From positions 1 through 64,000 of the forward strand of contig MVPY01000094.1 in the NCBI GenBank assembly GCA_002067065.1: a stretch of 64,000 nt of DNA. The letters are read 5' to 3'. Origin of the DNA: Methanobacterium sp. PtaB.Bin024 (lineage in GTDB: Archaea; Methanobacteriota; Methanobacteria; Methanobacteriales; Methanobacteriaceae). Below the pieces are notes generated by a model. That model did not search any database and was not told the DNA's origin. It saw only the letters and a list, made by a program, of their open reading frames with translations. The position numbers were made by a program, and so were the translations under genes. Below, in pieces: positions 34,671 to 42,325 of the stretch (the stretch's first letter is position 1; each line of letters begins with the position of its first letter).

Positions 34671-35633
34671 GTGGAAATGAGAAGATTTTTACTAACATTG
34701 AGGCTTTGGTTAGCCACTATACTACTATTTGGTATTTTATATGCTATAATTACCGTGATTTGCACATTACTGGGCTTTGGAACACCGATAGTGTTCGCGT
34801 TGCTGGCAGTAGCTGTGGTACTGGCTCAGTACATGTTAGGACCTAAGATGGTGGAGATGACCATGCGGGTGCATTATGTGTCTCCCCATGAAGCACCTAA
34901 CCTGCATGCCATGGTTGAAGAACTGGCCATGAACGCCGGTATTCCCAAACCCAAAGTCGGAATTTCAGAAACCAACATTCCCAATGCCTTTGCATTTGGT
35001 CGAACCAAAAAAGATGGAAGAGTATGCGTAACCCGTGGTATTCTGAATCTGCTGGATGAAGAAGAGTTGAAAGCTGTTCTGGGACATGAAATCAGCCATA
35101 TACGCCACAGGGATATGGCAGTGATGACTCTTATCAGTGTGGTGCCCCTCATCTGTTACTGGGTGTTCATCAGTACCCTCTTCAGTGGGGATAGAGATAG
35201 TGATGCCGGACTCATTGGAATCGTTGCCCTGGTAGGATACCTCCTGGGTCAGTTACTGGTATTATTCGTGAGCCGGATACGTGAATATTACGCAGACCAG
35301 GGAAGTGTGGAGATAGGAGGTAAACCACATAAATTGGCCAGTGCTCTTTACAAACTGGTTTATGGATCTGCTAATCTGGATAAAAGAGAGGTTAAATCCG
35401 TGGAAGGAGTTAAAGCCTTCTTCGTGAATGATATTTCCGATGCATCAAACGAGATAAATGATTTAAGGCAGATTGATTTCGACATGGATGGAGTAATCAG
35501 TGAAGCAGAACTAGCCCAGCTCCGTGAGATGGACACCCATATTGGCACTGGCAGCAAAATCATGGAATTATTATCCACCCATCCCAACATGGTTAAAAGG
35601 ATTAAAAGATTGGCTGAGTTAAGTGATACCTGA
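34671..35633 (+). CDS. htpX: HtpX-like membrane zinc metalloprotease with an EF-hand motif
   Basis: A 320-residue M48 protease. Two N-terminal membrane helices (about 10-60) are followed by the zinc motif VLGHEISHIRHRD (HExxH near 142), two more hydrophobic segments, then the third-ligand glutamate in REYYADQGS. HtpX degrades misfolded membrane proteins. In the C-terminal cytosolic part, residues 269-280 read DFDMDGVISEAE, a textbook EF-hand calcium loop (D1, D3, D5, G6, E12), which I do not know from standard HtpX. The start may be GTG 34671 (better ribosome spacing) or ATG 34677. Confidence 0.93.
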   Translation: MEMRRFLLTLRLWLATILLFGILYAIITVICTLLGFGTPIVFALLAVAVVLAQYMLGPKMVEMTMRVHYVSPHEAPNLHAMVEELAMNAGIPKPKVGISETNIPNAFAFGRTKKDGRVCVTRGILNLLDEEELKAVLGHEISHIRHRDMAVMTLISVVPLICYWVFISTLFSGDRDSDAGLIGIVALVGYLLGQLLVLFVSRIREYYADQGSVEIGGKPHKLASALYKLVYGSANLDKREVKSVEGVKAFFVNDISDASNEINDLRQIDFDMDGVISEAELAQLREMDTHIGTGSKIMELLSTHPNMVKRIKRLAELSDT

Positions 35634-36134
35634 TCAATCAACTTAGTTATTCTTTTTTTCTCATCCATTTTTCTTGTTTTTTATTTGAGTTGTTCTAAGA
35701 TAACAATCGTGACCGATTCTGATTGGGCTCCCTGATATACTCTTTGAGGGGCGGCTGAATTAGAAAAAAAGCATAAACTGGAACCAAATAAATATAATTT
35801 TAGCTCATTTATTACGAACCAATATATTTATATGATTAAAAACCGGATGTAATAATGGAACTTTTATGATAGGGAGGGTTTAAAATCGGAAAAAAGGAAC
35901 TATTTTTAATTATTCTTGTTCTAATTGCATTAGGAGTAATTTTTTTATTATCTAGAATTATTAAAATAGGTTTTATTTTGAAACCAATGTAGGACCATAA
36001 TGCCAATTTCAGGACTTATAGTCATCGTAATTGATGTTGTTATGGTTTCAGGATGCATCTCATAATGCTCCATGACATTACGATTATATAATATATACAA
36101 CCGAAGTGTCCTTTAGTGATATCATTTTTCAAAT
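35634..36134. other. 501-base gap between convergent htpX and polB1
   Basis: AT-rich, with T-runs after htpX (35652-35685). It contains one possible 35-residue membrane peptide (35885-35992) with a strong ribosome site but no standard start. A 21-codon frame at 36001-36066 ends in VSGCIS, like a truncated lipoprotein signal peptide. Nothing else is convincing. Confidence 0.45.
35885..35992 (+). CDS. possible 35-residue membrane peptide with ATC start
   Basis: GGGAGGG (35872-35878) is followed six bases later by ATC, then GKKELFLIILVLIALGVIFL, a basic start and a strong single membrane helix, and a short RIIKIGFILKPM tail. No ATG, GTG or TTG is available, because in-frame stops lie upstream. 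Either initiation occurs at ATC, the start was mutated (a recent pseudogene), or the frame is not used. The membrane-peptide character and the ribosome site argue that it was at least once a gene. Confidence 0.35.
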   Translation: MGKKELFLIILVLIALGVIFLLSRIIKIGFILKPM

Positions 36135-37886
36135 TCAATCTTTATAAGTCACGAAAAACCCATCGGTGTCTGCATATAAGGGTTTGAAACCATGTTTTTC
36201 AGCGTCTTCCATGCTTTTTTTAAGAAAGTCACGTCCCCAGGAAGTAATGGCCTCTGAACACTCTAGACTATACCATCTGAATGTACTGTGATTGTACAGA
36301 CCATATATGGTGTTGGCCATTCTTTTCAATGCTTGCTGCTGCACATCTAAGACCTGGATCTGGCTTATATCATCAGACTCTTTCATCAACGACTTGATTC
36401 TTATTCTATCTTCTAAGATTTTCTCAATAGCTGAAGGAATAAACCCTTGTGGTGTTTTCCTGAACCTGTGACCATACTCGGGAGCAACATAATACTCTTC
36501 CCCATCATCACTGGCGAGACTGTCTGGTGAGATGTTTTTTGCAATGATCACCGTTGGGTACAGACTCCTAAAATCGAAGTATACGATGTTTTCATGTAAA
36601 CCTTGAATAGGTTCCTTTACATAGCTCCCTTCAACATGTATGTCTTCTCGCCTGGATAGTTCAGAGGGTGAAGCTTTGTTTGGCACTAAATTTCCGTATT
36701 CGTACGATTTTTTGATTAAATACCATTCCACATACCTCCCAGAAGCCATGCGCGCAACTTCAAACAATGGTTGCCCTACAATCCGGGTTAACTCCATATT
36801 AAGGGGCAATATTTTCTCTCCGATCTCAGTTACAGCCACAGCATCATCCAATGAATAGTAGAGTAGATTTTTAAGCCTTTCACCCCCAGCATCCCAATAC
36901 CTGTAGATTTCATCACCAGGGATATCCAGTTTTTCTTCCCTGAAAAACTCTTTATAAACGTTTTCCAGGGTGTAACTGTCTAATTGCAGATATCGGCGAA
37001 GATTAGAGTATAAATCAATGTGAACTCGGCCCCTGATCATTGCTGCATTACCCATGCCTACCCTTGTGAATTTAAGCTTTGATCCATCAACCCCTAAATT
37101 AAGGGTAACACCTAACTGCCGGGCTCTTTCCTGGAGGTATGGGAAGTCAAAAGCATCAGAATTATATCCAAGAATGATATCTGGGTTTTCATTTTGAACT
37201 ATTTCCACGAATTTTTCCATTAAACTTTTCTCATCAGGTACGGTATCAACGAAACTTAGCAGGCAATTTTTGGTGGAGATAACTTTACGAAATCCCTGAT
37301 TGGTGGAGAAACTGATGATAACTATAGGATCCCGGTCTGCCTGTGGCATGCCCTGTGGATTGTAGACTTCAATATTGAAACTTAAAAATTTTAATTCAGG
37401 CACATCCGACTCAAAAACTTTCGGTGATCCTTCCATTTCTAATTTACATGTACCTGATTTGGCAGATAGGACTTTTCCTTGTACTTCAACCATGTTCATT
37501 GGAGATATCCCTTTATCTATAAGATATCTGCGGTAGAATGGGATATCGTGTTCTCGGATTTCCTTTACAGAAGGGAAATCCTTTATTTTCTCCCTATATT
37601 TAGGAATGTCTGGAGGGTTTTCTAGTGTTACCTTCAATACCCCTATTGACGTTCCCCCATCATTTCTAAGGACTTTTTCCATTTTTAAAAGGTTCAAAGT
37701 GTTTAATTCGTCAATACAATCCCCCATATCATGGGGGACAACATAGAAGTAGGGTCTAAAACTTTTGTCTAAGGCAATTATACTTTCATACTCATCTCCT
37801 AAAATCTTACCAAATAACCTTATAACTGGTTTACGGTTCCTGGTGACATAGTCAATGTCCAAAAGAACGAACTTTTTAGTGATCAT
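36135..37886 (-). CDS. polB1: DNA polymerase B, N-terminal piece of a split enzyme
   Basis: 583 residues cover the N-terminal domain, 3'-5' exonuclease, palm and fingers of family B polymerase: ExoII GYNSDAFDFPYL, ExoIII YYSLDDAVAV, motif A YFDFRSLYPTVI, motif B ALKRMANTIYG and motif C YADTDG. The chain stops seven residues after motif C (FFVTYKD), so the rest of the palm and the thumb must come from a separate gene, as in Methanothermobacter, where PolB is made of two polypeptides. The second piece is absent here, and no continuation lies in other frames downstream. ExoI reads SFNIEVYN, with Asn where the catalytic Asp of D-x-E is expected. The ATG overlaps the preceding gene by four bases. 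Confidence 0.93.
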   Translation of the reverse strand: MITKKFVLLDIDYVTRNRKPVIRLFGKILGDEYESIIALDKSFRPYFYVVPHDMGDCIDELNTLNLLKMEKVLRNDGGTSIGVLKVTLENPPDIPKYREKIKDFPSVKEIREHDIPFYRRYLIDKGISPMNMVEVQGKVLSAKSGTCKLEMEGSPKVFESDVPELKFLSFNIEVYNPQGMPQADRDPIVIISFSTNQGFRKVISTKNCLLSFVDTVPDEKSLMEKFVEIVQNENPDIILGYNSDAFDFPYLQERARQLGVTLNLGVDGSKLKFTRVGMGNAAMIRGRVHIDLYSNLRRYLQLDSYTLENVYKEFFREEKLDIPGDEIYRYWDAGGERLKNLLYYSLDDAVAVTEIGEKILPLNMELTRIVGQPLFEVARMASGRYVEWYLIKKSYEYGNLVPNKASPSELSRREDIHVEGSYVKEPIQGLHENIVYFDFRSLYPTVIIAKNISPDSLASDDGEEYYVAPEYGHRFRKTPQGFIPSAIEKILEDRIRIKSLMKESDDISQIQVLDVQQQALKRMANTIYGLYNHSTFRWYSLECSEAITSWGRDFLKKSMEDAEKHGFKPLYADTDGFFVTYKD

Positions 37887-38359
37887 ACTCTCTTTTTCAC
37901 TTTGAAGGCTGATTTATCATTTTTAGCCCATAATCTATGAGCATAGTCTACTATTTCCATCAAATGTTTATGTTTTAACATGGGAGTGATTTTCAGAACG
38001 TTTCTATCAATATGATACATGTATCTCCCATAACCTTCAGTTTCACGTTTCTTGTACTTCTCATCCACCTGGGAAACATAGAAGTAAGAGTGATCCATCT
38101 TTTTATCAACTTCAAAAATGCTCTGCATTTCAAGATCAATATTAAAAAGAATACCAAGTGCTAAATTCAGATTATCCACATCAATAGAGTCATTATGAGC
38201 GTTCAGTTGAAATAAAGCGTCAATATATTCTGTTATATTACTATGCCATTTCCTGTAATCAGTGGTTGGGAATATGAGAAGATCATCAGTTTTTTGGAAT
38301 AACTGTGGTTTGTAGATCAGGATGTTTTTCTGGTCCATGACCCCGTAACTATACCTCAT
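37883..38359 (-). CDS. unknown protein upstream of polB1, related to the preceding gene
   Basis: About 158 residues with no family I recognise. The N-terminal part (ILIYKPQLFQKTDDLLIF, then DYRKWHSNITEYIDALFQLN) resembles the same region of the upstream 128-residue protein (AILYHPKLFSQHEEVIIY, EFRRTFSSIRNCIQEIFLKN), so the two appear paralogous. The rest is charged and ends in a basic KNDKSAFKVKKRV tail. The ATG at 38359 is used; a TTG at 38371 is possible. Its stop overlaps the polB1 ATG (ATGA), so it is translationally coupled to the polymerase. Confidence 0.7.
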   Translation of the reverse strand: MRYSYGVMDQKNILIYKPQLFQKTDDLLIFPTTDYRKWHSNITEYIDALFQLNAHNDSIDVDNLNLALGILFNIDLEMQSIFEVDKKMDHSYFYVSQVDEKYKKRETEGYGRYMYHIDRNVLKITPMLKHKHLMEIVDYAHRLWAKNDKSAFKVKKRV

Positions 38360-38378
38360 CTTGTGAACCAACCTAACC

Positions 38379-38765
38379 TTACAATAAATCCAAAGTTAGC
38401 GCTCTTGCATCATCAAAAATTAAAGATTCCATTATTCCTTCTTCTGTTGATTCAACCAAGTTGTGCATGTATGTATCCATATAACCTTGACAGGGAGTTT
38501 CGGTGAAAAAATCTTCGAGATCGTTGTTTATTATGTGGACCTGTTTCATGATCCAGATCCATTCTCCCATGAGTCTACGCCTGTTTTGTTGTTGGTTTAG
38601 TTGATGGTTTTTAAGGAAAATCTCTTGAATGCAATTTCTGATGCTACTGAATGTTCGCCTGAATTCGTCACGTTCGTAGATAATTACTTCCTCATGCTGT
38701 GAGAATAATTTGGGGTGATATAAAATTGCCATAGCTCCAAATGGCACTGCTTGACTTGCTCTCAA
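38379..38765 (-). CDS. unknown protein, first gene of the polB1 operon
   Basis: 128 residues, no family recognised. It has a strong ribosome site (GGGAGGTGAA) five bases before a TTG start. The first half matches the next gene's N-terminus (see that entry). The second half is acidic with Trp-rich MGEWIWIMKQVHI and ends DDARALTLDLL. The three genes run 38765 to 36135 with a few-base gap and a four-base overlap. A role with the polymerase or in repair is inferred only from position. Confidence 0.7.
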   Translation of the reverse strand: MRASQAVPFGAMAILYHPKLFSQHEEVIIYERDEFRRTFSSIRNCIQEIFLKNHQLNQQQNRRRLMGEWIWIMKQVHIINNDLEDFFTETPCQGYMDTYMHNLVESTEEGIMESLIFDDARALTLDLL

Positions 38766-38940
38766 ATTTTTTCACCTCCCCTGCCTGTTGTGGGGGAACA
38801 TTACTATGATAGAAAGGTAATCATTGGTGTTGTCCAAAAGAGCTTATGAGAAGTAATCCCAAATAAAAAAAGAAAAATAGAAAATAATAAATCATTTTTA
38901 TAAAAATGCCATTTAGATAGTTGAACCCTGGCTACACTGG

Positions 38941-39576
38941 TTAATATTCCTCAACCACACCGATCACATAGCTTTTGGGAACCCACGTATTTAGAGGTGT
39001 CTTTGTAATAGTAACCACCTGTTTTACTCCGTTAACGTAGCGTGTCTGGCTTTCTACCTCAATATTTTTGTTGTCACTTTCCAGATAAACCTCGCTACCA
39101 TTTATCTGCCCAACTCGTTTCACAATCAAATTGTACTCAGGGTGATGTGCAACAACTATGTCTCCCACCTTAAAATCAGATGTTTTCAGTACCACAATAC
39201 TCTGACCATCTGCTAAAGTTGGAACCATGGATGTTCCCTTAACAGTGGCAGGCATGGGTAGTTGATCCTCGCCGAACTGGGATACAATCTTGACCTGAAC
39301 TGTATAATTGTATTTGCTGGCTATGTTCTGCATATCCGTTTTGATGGATTCCACATTACTATCTGGATCTTCCACATCTTCTAAGGCCTTAACCTTCATT
39401 TCATCAAGCATGGCTGAAGGTACTTCCCACCATGATGAGGACTGAATAGTCACCTTTGTACCATTGGTTTCAACTTTAATCCCAGTACTATTCTGGTTGG
39501 CTAACAAATATCCAGCAGACCCGATTAATGCGATCAATACCAGTAATACAACAGTTAACCCTATTTTTTGTTTCAA
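38941..39576 (-). CDS. signal-peptidase-I-like (S24/S26) membrane protease
   Basis: The 211-residue protein has an N-terminal membrane helix (GLTVVLLVLIALIGSAGYLL), an extracytoplasmic region of about 85 residues, and an S26 catalytic core: VKGTSMVPTLADGQ with the nucleophile serine, FKVGDIVVAHHPE, and LIVKRVGQI with a lysine as general base. Most archaeal signal peptidases are Sec11-like with Ser-His; the Ser-Lys dyad here is of the bacterial type. It could process a special substrate set. TTG start with GGAGAGAG; it follows aroD by one base and is coupled to it. Confidence 0.8.
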   Translation of the reverse strand: MKQKIGLTVVLLVLIALIGSAGYLLANQNSTGIKVETNGTKVTIQSSSWWEVPSAMLDEMKVKALEDVEDPDSNVESIKTDMQNIASKYNYTVQVKIVSQFGEDQLPMPATVKGTSMVPTLADGQSIVVLKTSDFKVGDIVVAHHPEYNLIVKRVGQINGSEVYLESDNKNIEVESQTRYVNGVKQVVTITKTPLNTWVPKSYVIGVVEEY

Positions 39577-39577
39577 A

Positions 39578-40252
39578 TTAATCTCTCTCCAGCATTAATT
39601 TGTCAATGATTTCTTTGGTTTCAGTTAGATTCAACTGTCCAGGCGCAGATCCTCCATTTAAAGCTGCATAAGTCAGGGGTGATCCGAAAAGTGGTGCCAA
39701 GACCCTGGTGTATCTTCCCATTTTACCCATGGCAATACCGATGGTGTTGTCAAACTGGTTAACCACCTGCAGCACGTTAAGTGTATCCTGCATATTCTGG
39801 GGCATAACCGCAAATTTCGCTATGGTCCCCAGCTTTTTTTCATTCTCAACAATTTCCAGAAGTTCCTTTAAAGGAGGGGTTCTCTGGAAGTTATGATATG
39901 ATATTATAGTTGACTTAGAAGCATTTATTACCTTTGAACGGAGTTTTTCATCAGTCTGAAGTTCTATGTCAACATAATCAACATGTTCAGCTGTTTCAAT
40001 AAGGATCCTGGTTCTTTCATCTTCAGATCCTCTGAAATGTCCTCCTTCCTCCTTCATCCGGTTGGTGGCAATTAGGGGAAAGTTTATTTCTTCTATAAGA
40101 TGGATGATCTTTTGAGGATCCGGGTCTAGAAGGGCATCTATTCTCAGCTCCAATATATCCACATCCAATTTTATAGCTTCTTCAGCTGTTTTTAAGACCT
40201 TCCGCCTGTCTTTTTGGAATATTGGAACACAGATCAATGGTTTTGGAATCAT
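39578..40252 (-). CDS. aroD: 3-dehydroquinate dehydratase, type I
   Basis: Third step of the shikimate pathway, by a Schiff-base mechanism. 224 residues form a TIM barrel: DILELRIDALLD (E-x-R substrate site), HFRGSEDER, the catalytic histidine in ISYHNF, the Schiff-base lysine in IAKFAVMPQN, and the closing loop YAALNGGSAPGQL. The ATG at 40252 with GAGATG upstream is preferred to GTG 40261. aroE lies separately at 49932-50789; other shikimate genes are not in the window. The signal-peptidase-like gene follows immediately. Confidence 0.96.
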   Translation of the reverse strand: MIPKPLICVPIFQKDRRKVLKTAEEAIKLDVDILELRIDALLDPDPQKIIHLIEEINFPLIATNRMKEEGGHFRGSEDERTRILIETAEHVDYVDIELQTDEKLRSKVINASKSTIISYHNFQRTPPLKELLEIVENEKKLGTIAKFAVMPQNMQDTLNVLQVVNQFDNTIGIAMGKMGRYTRVLAPLFGSPLTYAALNGGSAPGQLNLTETKEIIDKLMLERD

Positions 40253-40555
40253 GATATGCACATCTCAACATTACCTAAAACATCTAGGATTATTAGATTA
40301 TATCAAGGGAACTAAGTTCATTAACATCTTATTTATTTATTTCTCCACATTACTAAATATATGGACAATGATGTTTTGACTGCAGATTACATAAACGTGT
40401 TTTAAGTCAACAGAAACCAGCAAAAAAAGAAGACAGATAAAAATCTATAAGAACAAGTATCCCCTATATCATTGCTTATAATTAATAATCCATGGATTTT
40501 ATACAATTTAATTAAAACATAATCAATCTAATTCCAAATTAGTTCAGGTGATTAT
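40253..40555. other. 303-base divergent intergenic region
   Basis: AT-rich spacer between divergent aroD and the gene at 40556. It should hold promoters for both; no reading frame with a ribosome site, repeat or RNA structure was recognised. Confidence 0.4.
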
Positions 40556-41284
40556 TTGAAGATTACATCCATAGGTGCGGATATCTCAGGAAACGATGTT
40601 TCCTGTAGCAAAACTTTAATTGAAAATATCGAAAAGGACATTCCTGATTTACTCAAAATTGGAGCATATAAAGCAGCCCTCACCAATGTCACTGGCGATG
40701 ATGTGGTAATCAGCGCCTTTGTAGAAGACAAAAACCTGGTAGATGTTAACCATGGTATTGTGGATATTCTCCGTAGTAATGCCGAAGACATGGGAGATAT
40801 TAATGGAATATCTGCCACCAGGGAAGGGGCTGGTGAAGGAGTTTCCTATGCTGAAGCAAATATAAGACAGGACAGATATCCTGATGCTATTATCATGGCC
40901 TTTGACACTTATGGGGGGGAATCATTCGTCCATAAAGTTGCTGATTCTGTAATGAAAGCTGCCAGAGGCATGGACAATGTGACAGATATAGGTGGGAGTA
41001 GTTTAAACCACAACAAGGAAATACCTGGTGTGGGATATGTTTCTGCCGAAACAGATGATCCTGTGGTTGTAGTGACAGTGGAAGATATTGAAAGCATGGC
41101 AGTGGTAGGTGGGGCCATGATGGGAGCTGCACTCGGCAATAAAAATGTTTATCTGGTGCGTAGAGGATCTCCCTCATATGTTATCCCTGGAAGTGTGATC
41201 ATGTCAATCACAGCCTATATGAATGGTAATGTGATGGATCTGGCAGTTCCTCTTTCAGAAAAGATGAAGATCTTAAAGGTTTGA
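40556..41284 (+). CDS. uncharacterised conserved-looking protein
   Basis: 242 residues that I cannot place in a family. It opens MKITSIGADISGNDVSCSKT, has an acidic alternation of beta and alpha (VVISAFVEDKNLVDVNHGIV), a glycine-rich stretch REGAGEGVSYAEANIRQDRY, DTYGGESFVHKVADSVMKAA and a hydrophobic, Gly/Met-rich GGAMMGAALGNKNVYLVRRG. It is probably soluble, with an alpha/beta fold. AGGTG lies five bases before the TTG start. The next gene, sucD, follows after 69 bases on the same strand, so they may be co-transcribed. Confidence 0.75.
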   Translation: MKITSIGADISGNDVSCSKTLIENIEKDIPDLLKIGAYKAALTNVTGDDVVISAFVEDKNLVDVNHGIVDILRSNAEDMGDINGISATREGAGEGVSYAEANIRQDRYPDAIIMAFDTYGGESFVHKVADSVMKAARGMDNVTDIGGSSLNHNKEIPGVGYVSAETDDPVVVVTVEDIESMAVVGGAMMGAALGNKNVYLVRRGSPSYVIPGSVIMSITAYMNGNVMDLAVPLSEKMKILKV

Positions 41285-41353
41285 ATGGTTTCATTAAAAA
41301 AAATAAAGTTAAAGCAGTTGATTGTAAGTTATTTATAAAAGGAAGTGGTTACA

Positions 41354-42214
41354 GTGATATTTCTTGACGAAGATACCAGATGCGTTGTGCAGGGCATTAC
41401 CGGTAAACAGGGCTCTTTCCACACCAGGAGTATGCTTGAATATGATACCAATATCCTGGCAGGCACATCACCAGGCAAAGGAGGTCAGGAGTTTGAGGGA
41501 ATTCCTGTCTACAATTCTATTGGAGAAATAACAGAACAAATGGATGTTAACGCATCTATAATATTTATCCCAGCCCCATTCGCCAAGGATGCTGCTTTTG
41601 AAGCTATATCACAGATGGAACTGGTGGTGATCATCACTGAACACATACCAGTACATGATTCTATGGAAATAGCCCAGTATGCTCGGAAAATGGGTTGTAA
41701 AGTAATAGGACCCAACACCCCCGGTATCATCACACCAGGAGTGGGTAAACTTGGGATCATGCCCACACACATTTTTAATCCTGGAGATATTGGGATAGTG
41801 TCACGCAGTGGAACCCTTACCTATGAGGTGGCCAGTCAGATAACCCAGGCTGGTTTAGGGCAGAGCACCTGTCTCGGGATTGGAGGTGATCCTGTGGTGG
41901 GAATGGATTTTGCAGAGGTATTGCAGAAATTCGAAGAAGACCCGGATACTAAAGCCATGGCTATGATTGGAGAGATTGGAGGTAATGCTGAGGAGAAGGC
42001 TGCAGAATATATTGCAGATAACATTACCAAACCAGTAGTGGCCTACATTGCAGGTAGAACCGCCCCACCAGGTAAAAGGATGGGGCATGCCGGAGCAATA
42101 ATTGAGAGTAATGCTGGAACCGCCGAAACTAAGATGAAAGCCCTTAAAACTGCAGGAGTGGAAGTAGCAGAACAACCATCACAGATTGCATCTGTAATGA
42201 AAGAAATACTCTAA
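41354..42214 (+). CDS. sucD: succinyl-CoA synthetase alpha subunit
   Basis: ADP-forming succinate-CoA ligase alpha chain, 286 residues: CoA-binding Rossmann domain (VVQGITGKQGSFHTRSMLEY, GTSPGKGGQ) and ligase domain with the phospho-histidine in RMGHAGAIIES (about residue 246) and SRSGTLTYEVASQI. In methanogens it serves the incomplete reductive TCA branch to 2-oxoglutarate. The beta subunit is not adjacent. GTG at 41354 fits the AAGGAAG ribosome site; GTG 41345 lies within it. hmgA follows after 111 bases. Confidence 0.95.
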   Translation: MIFLDEDTRCVVQGITGKQGSFHTRSMLEYDTNILAGTSPGKGGQEFEGIPVYNSIGEITEQMDVNASIIFIPAPFAKDAAFEAISQMELVVIITEHIPVHDSMEIAQYARKMGCKVIGPNTPGIITPGVGKLGIMPTHIFNPGDIGIVSRSGTLTYEVASQITQAGLGQSTCLGIGGDPVVGMDFAEVLQKFEEDPDTKAMAMIGEIGGNAEEKAAEYIADNITKPVVAYIAGRTAPPGKRMGHAGAIIESNAGTAETKMKALKTAGVEVAEQPSQIASVMKEIL

Positions 42215-42325
42215 AACCTAATGAATAATTCAAAATAAATGAAAACTCATTTTATTTAATAAAAAGACAACTTTAAGATTATAAAAAATGGCCTTAAAAA
42301 AAAATAAATACTTCAGGGTGGTTTT

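Noticed and set aside
36001..36066. 21-codon frame ending VSGCIS as a lipoprotein
   Set aside because: It stops right after the lipobox-like cysteine and has no ribosome site; at best it is a remnant signal peptide.
36000..36134. Possible frameshift joining polB1 to a missing C-terminal half
   Set aside because: The sequence after the stop in all frames does not encode polymerase thumb motifs, and the same split is known in related genera.
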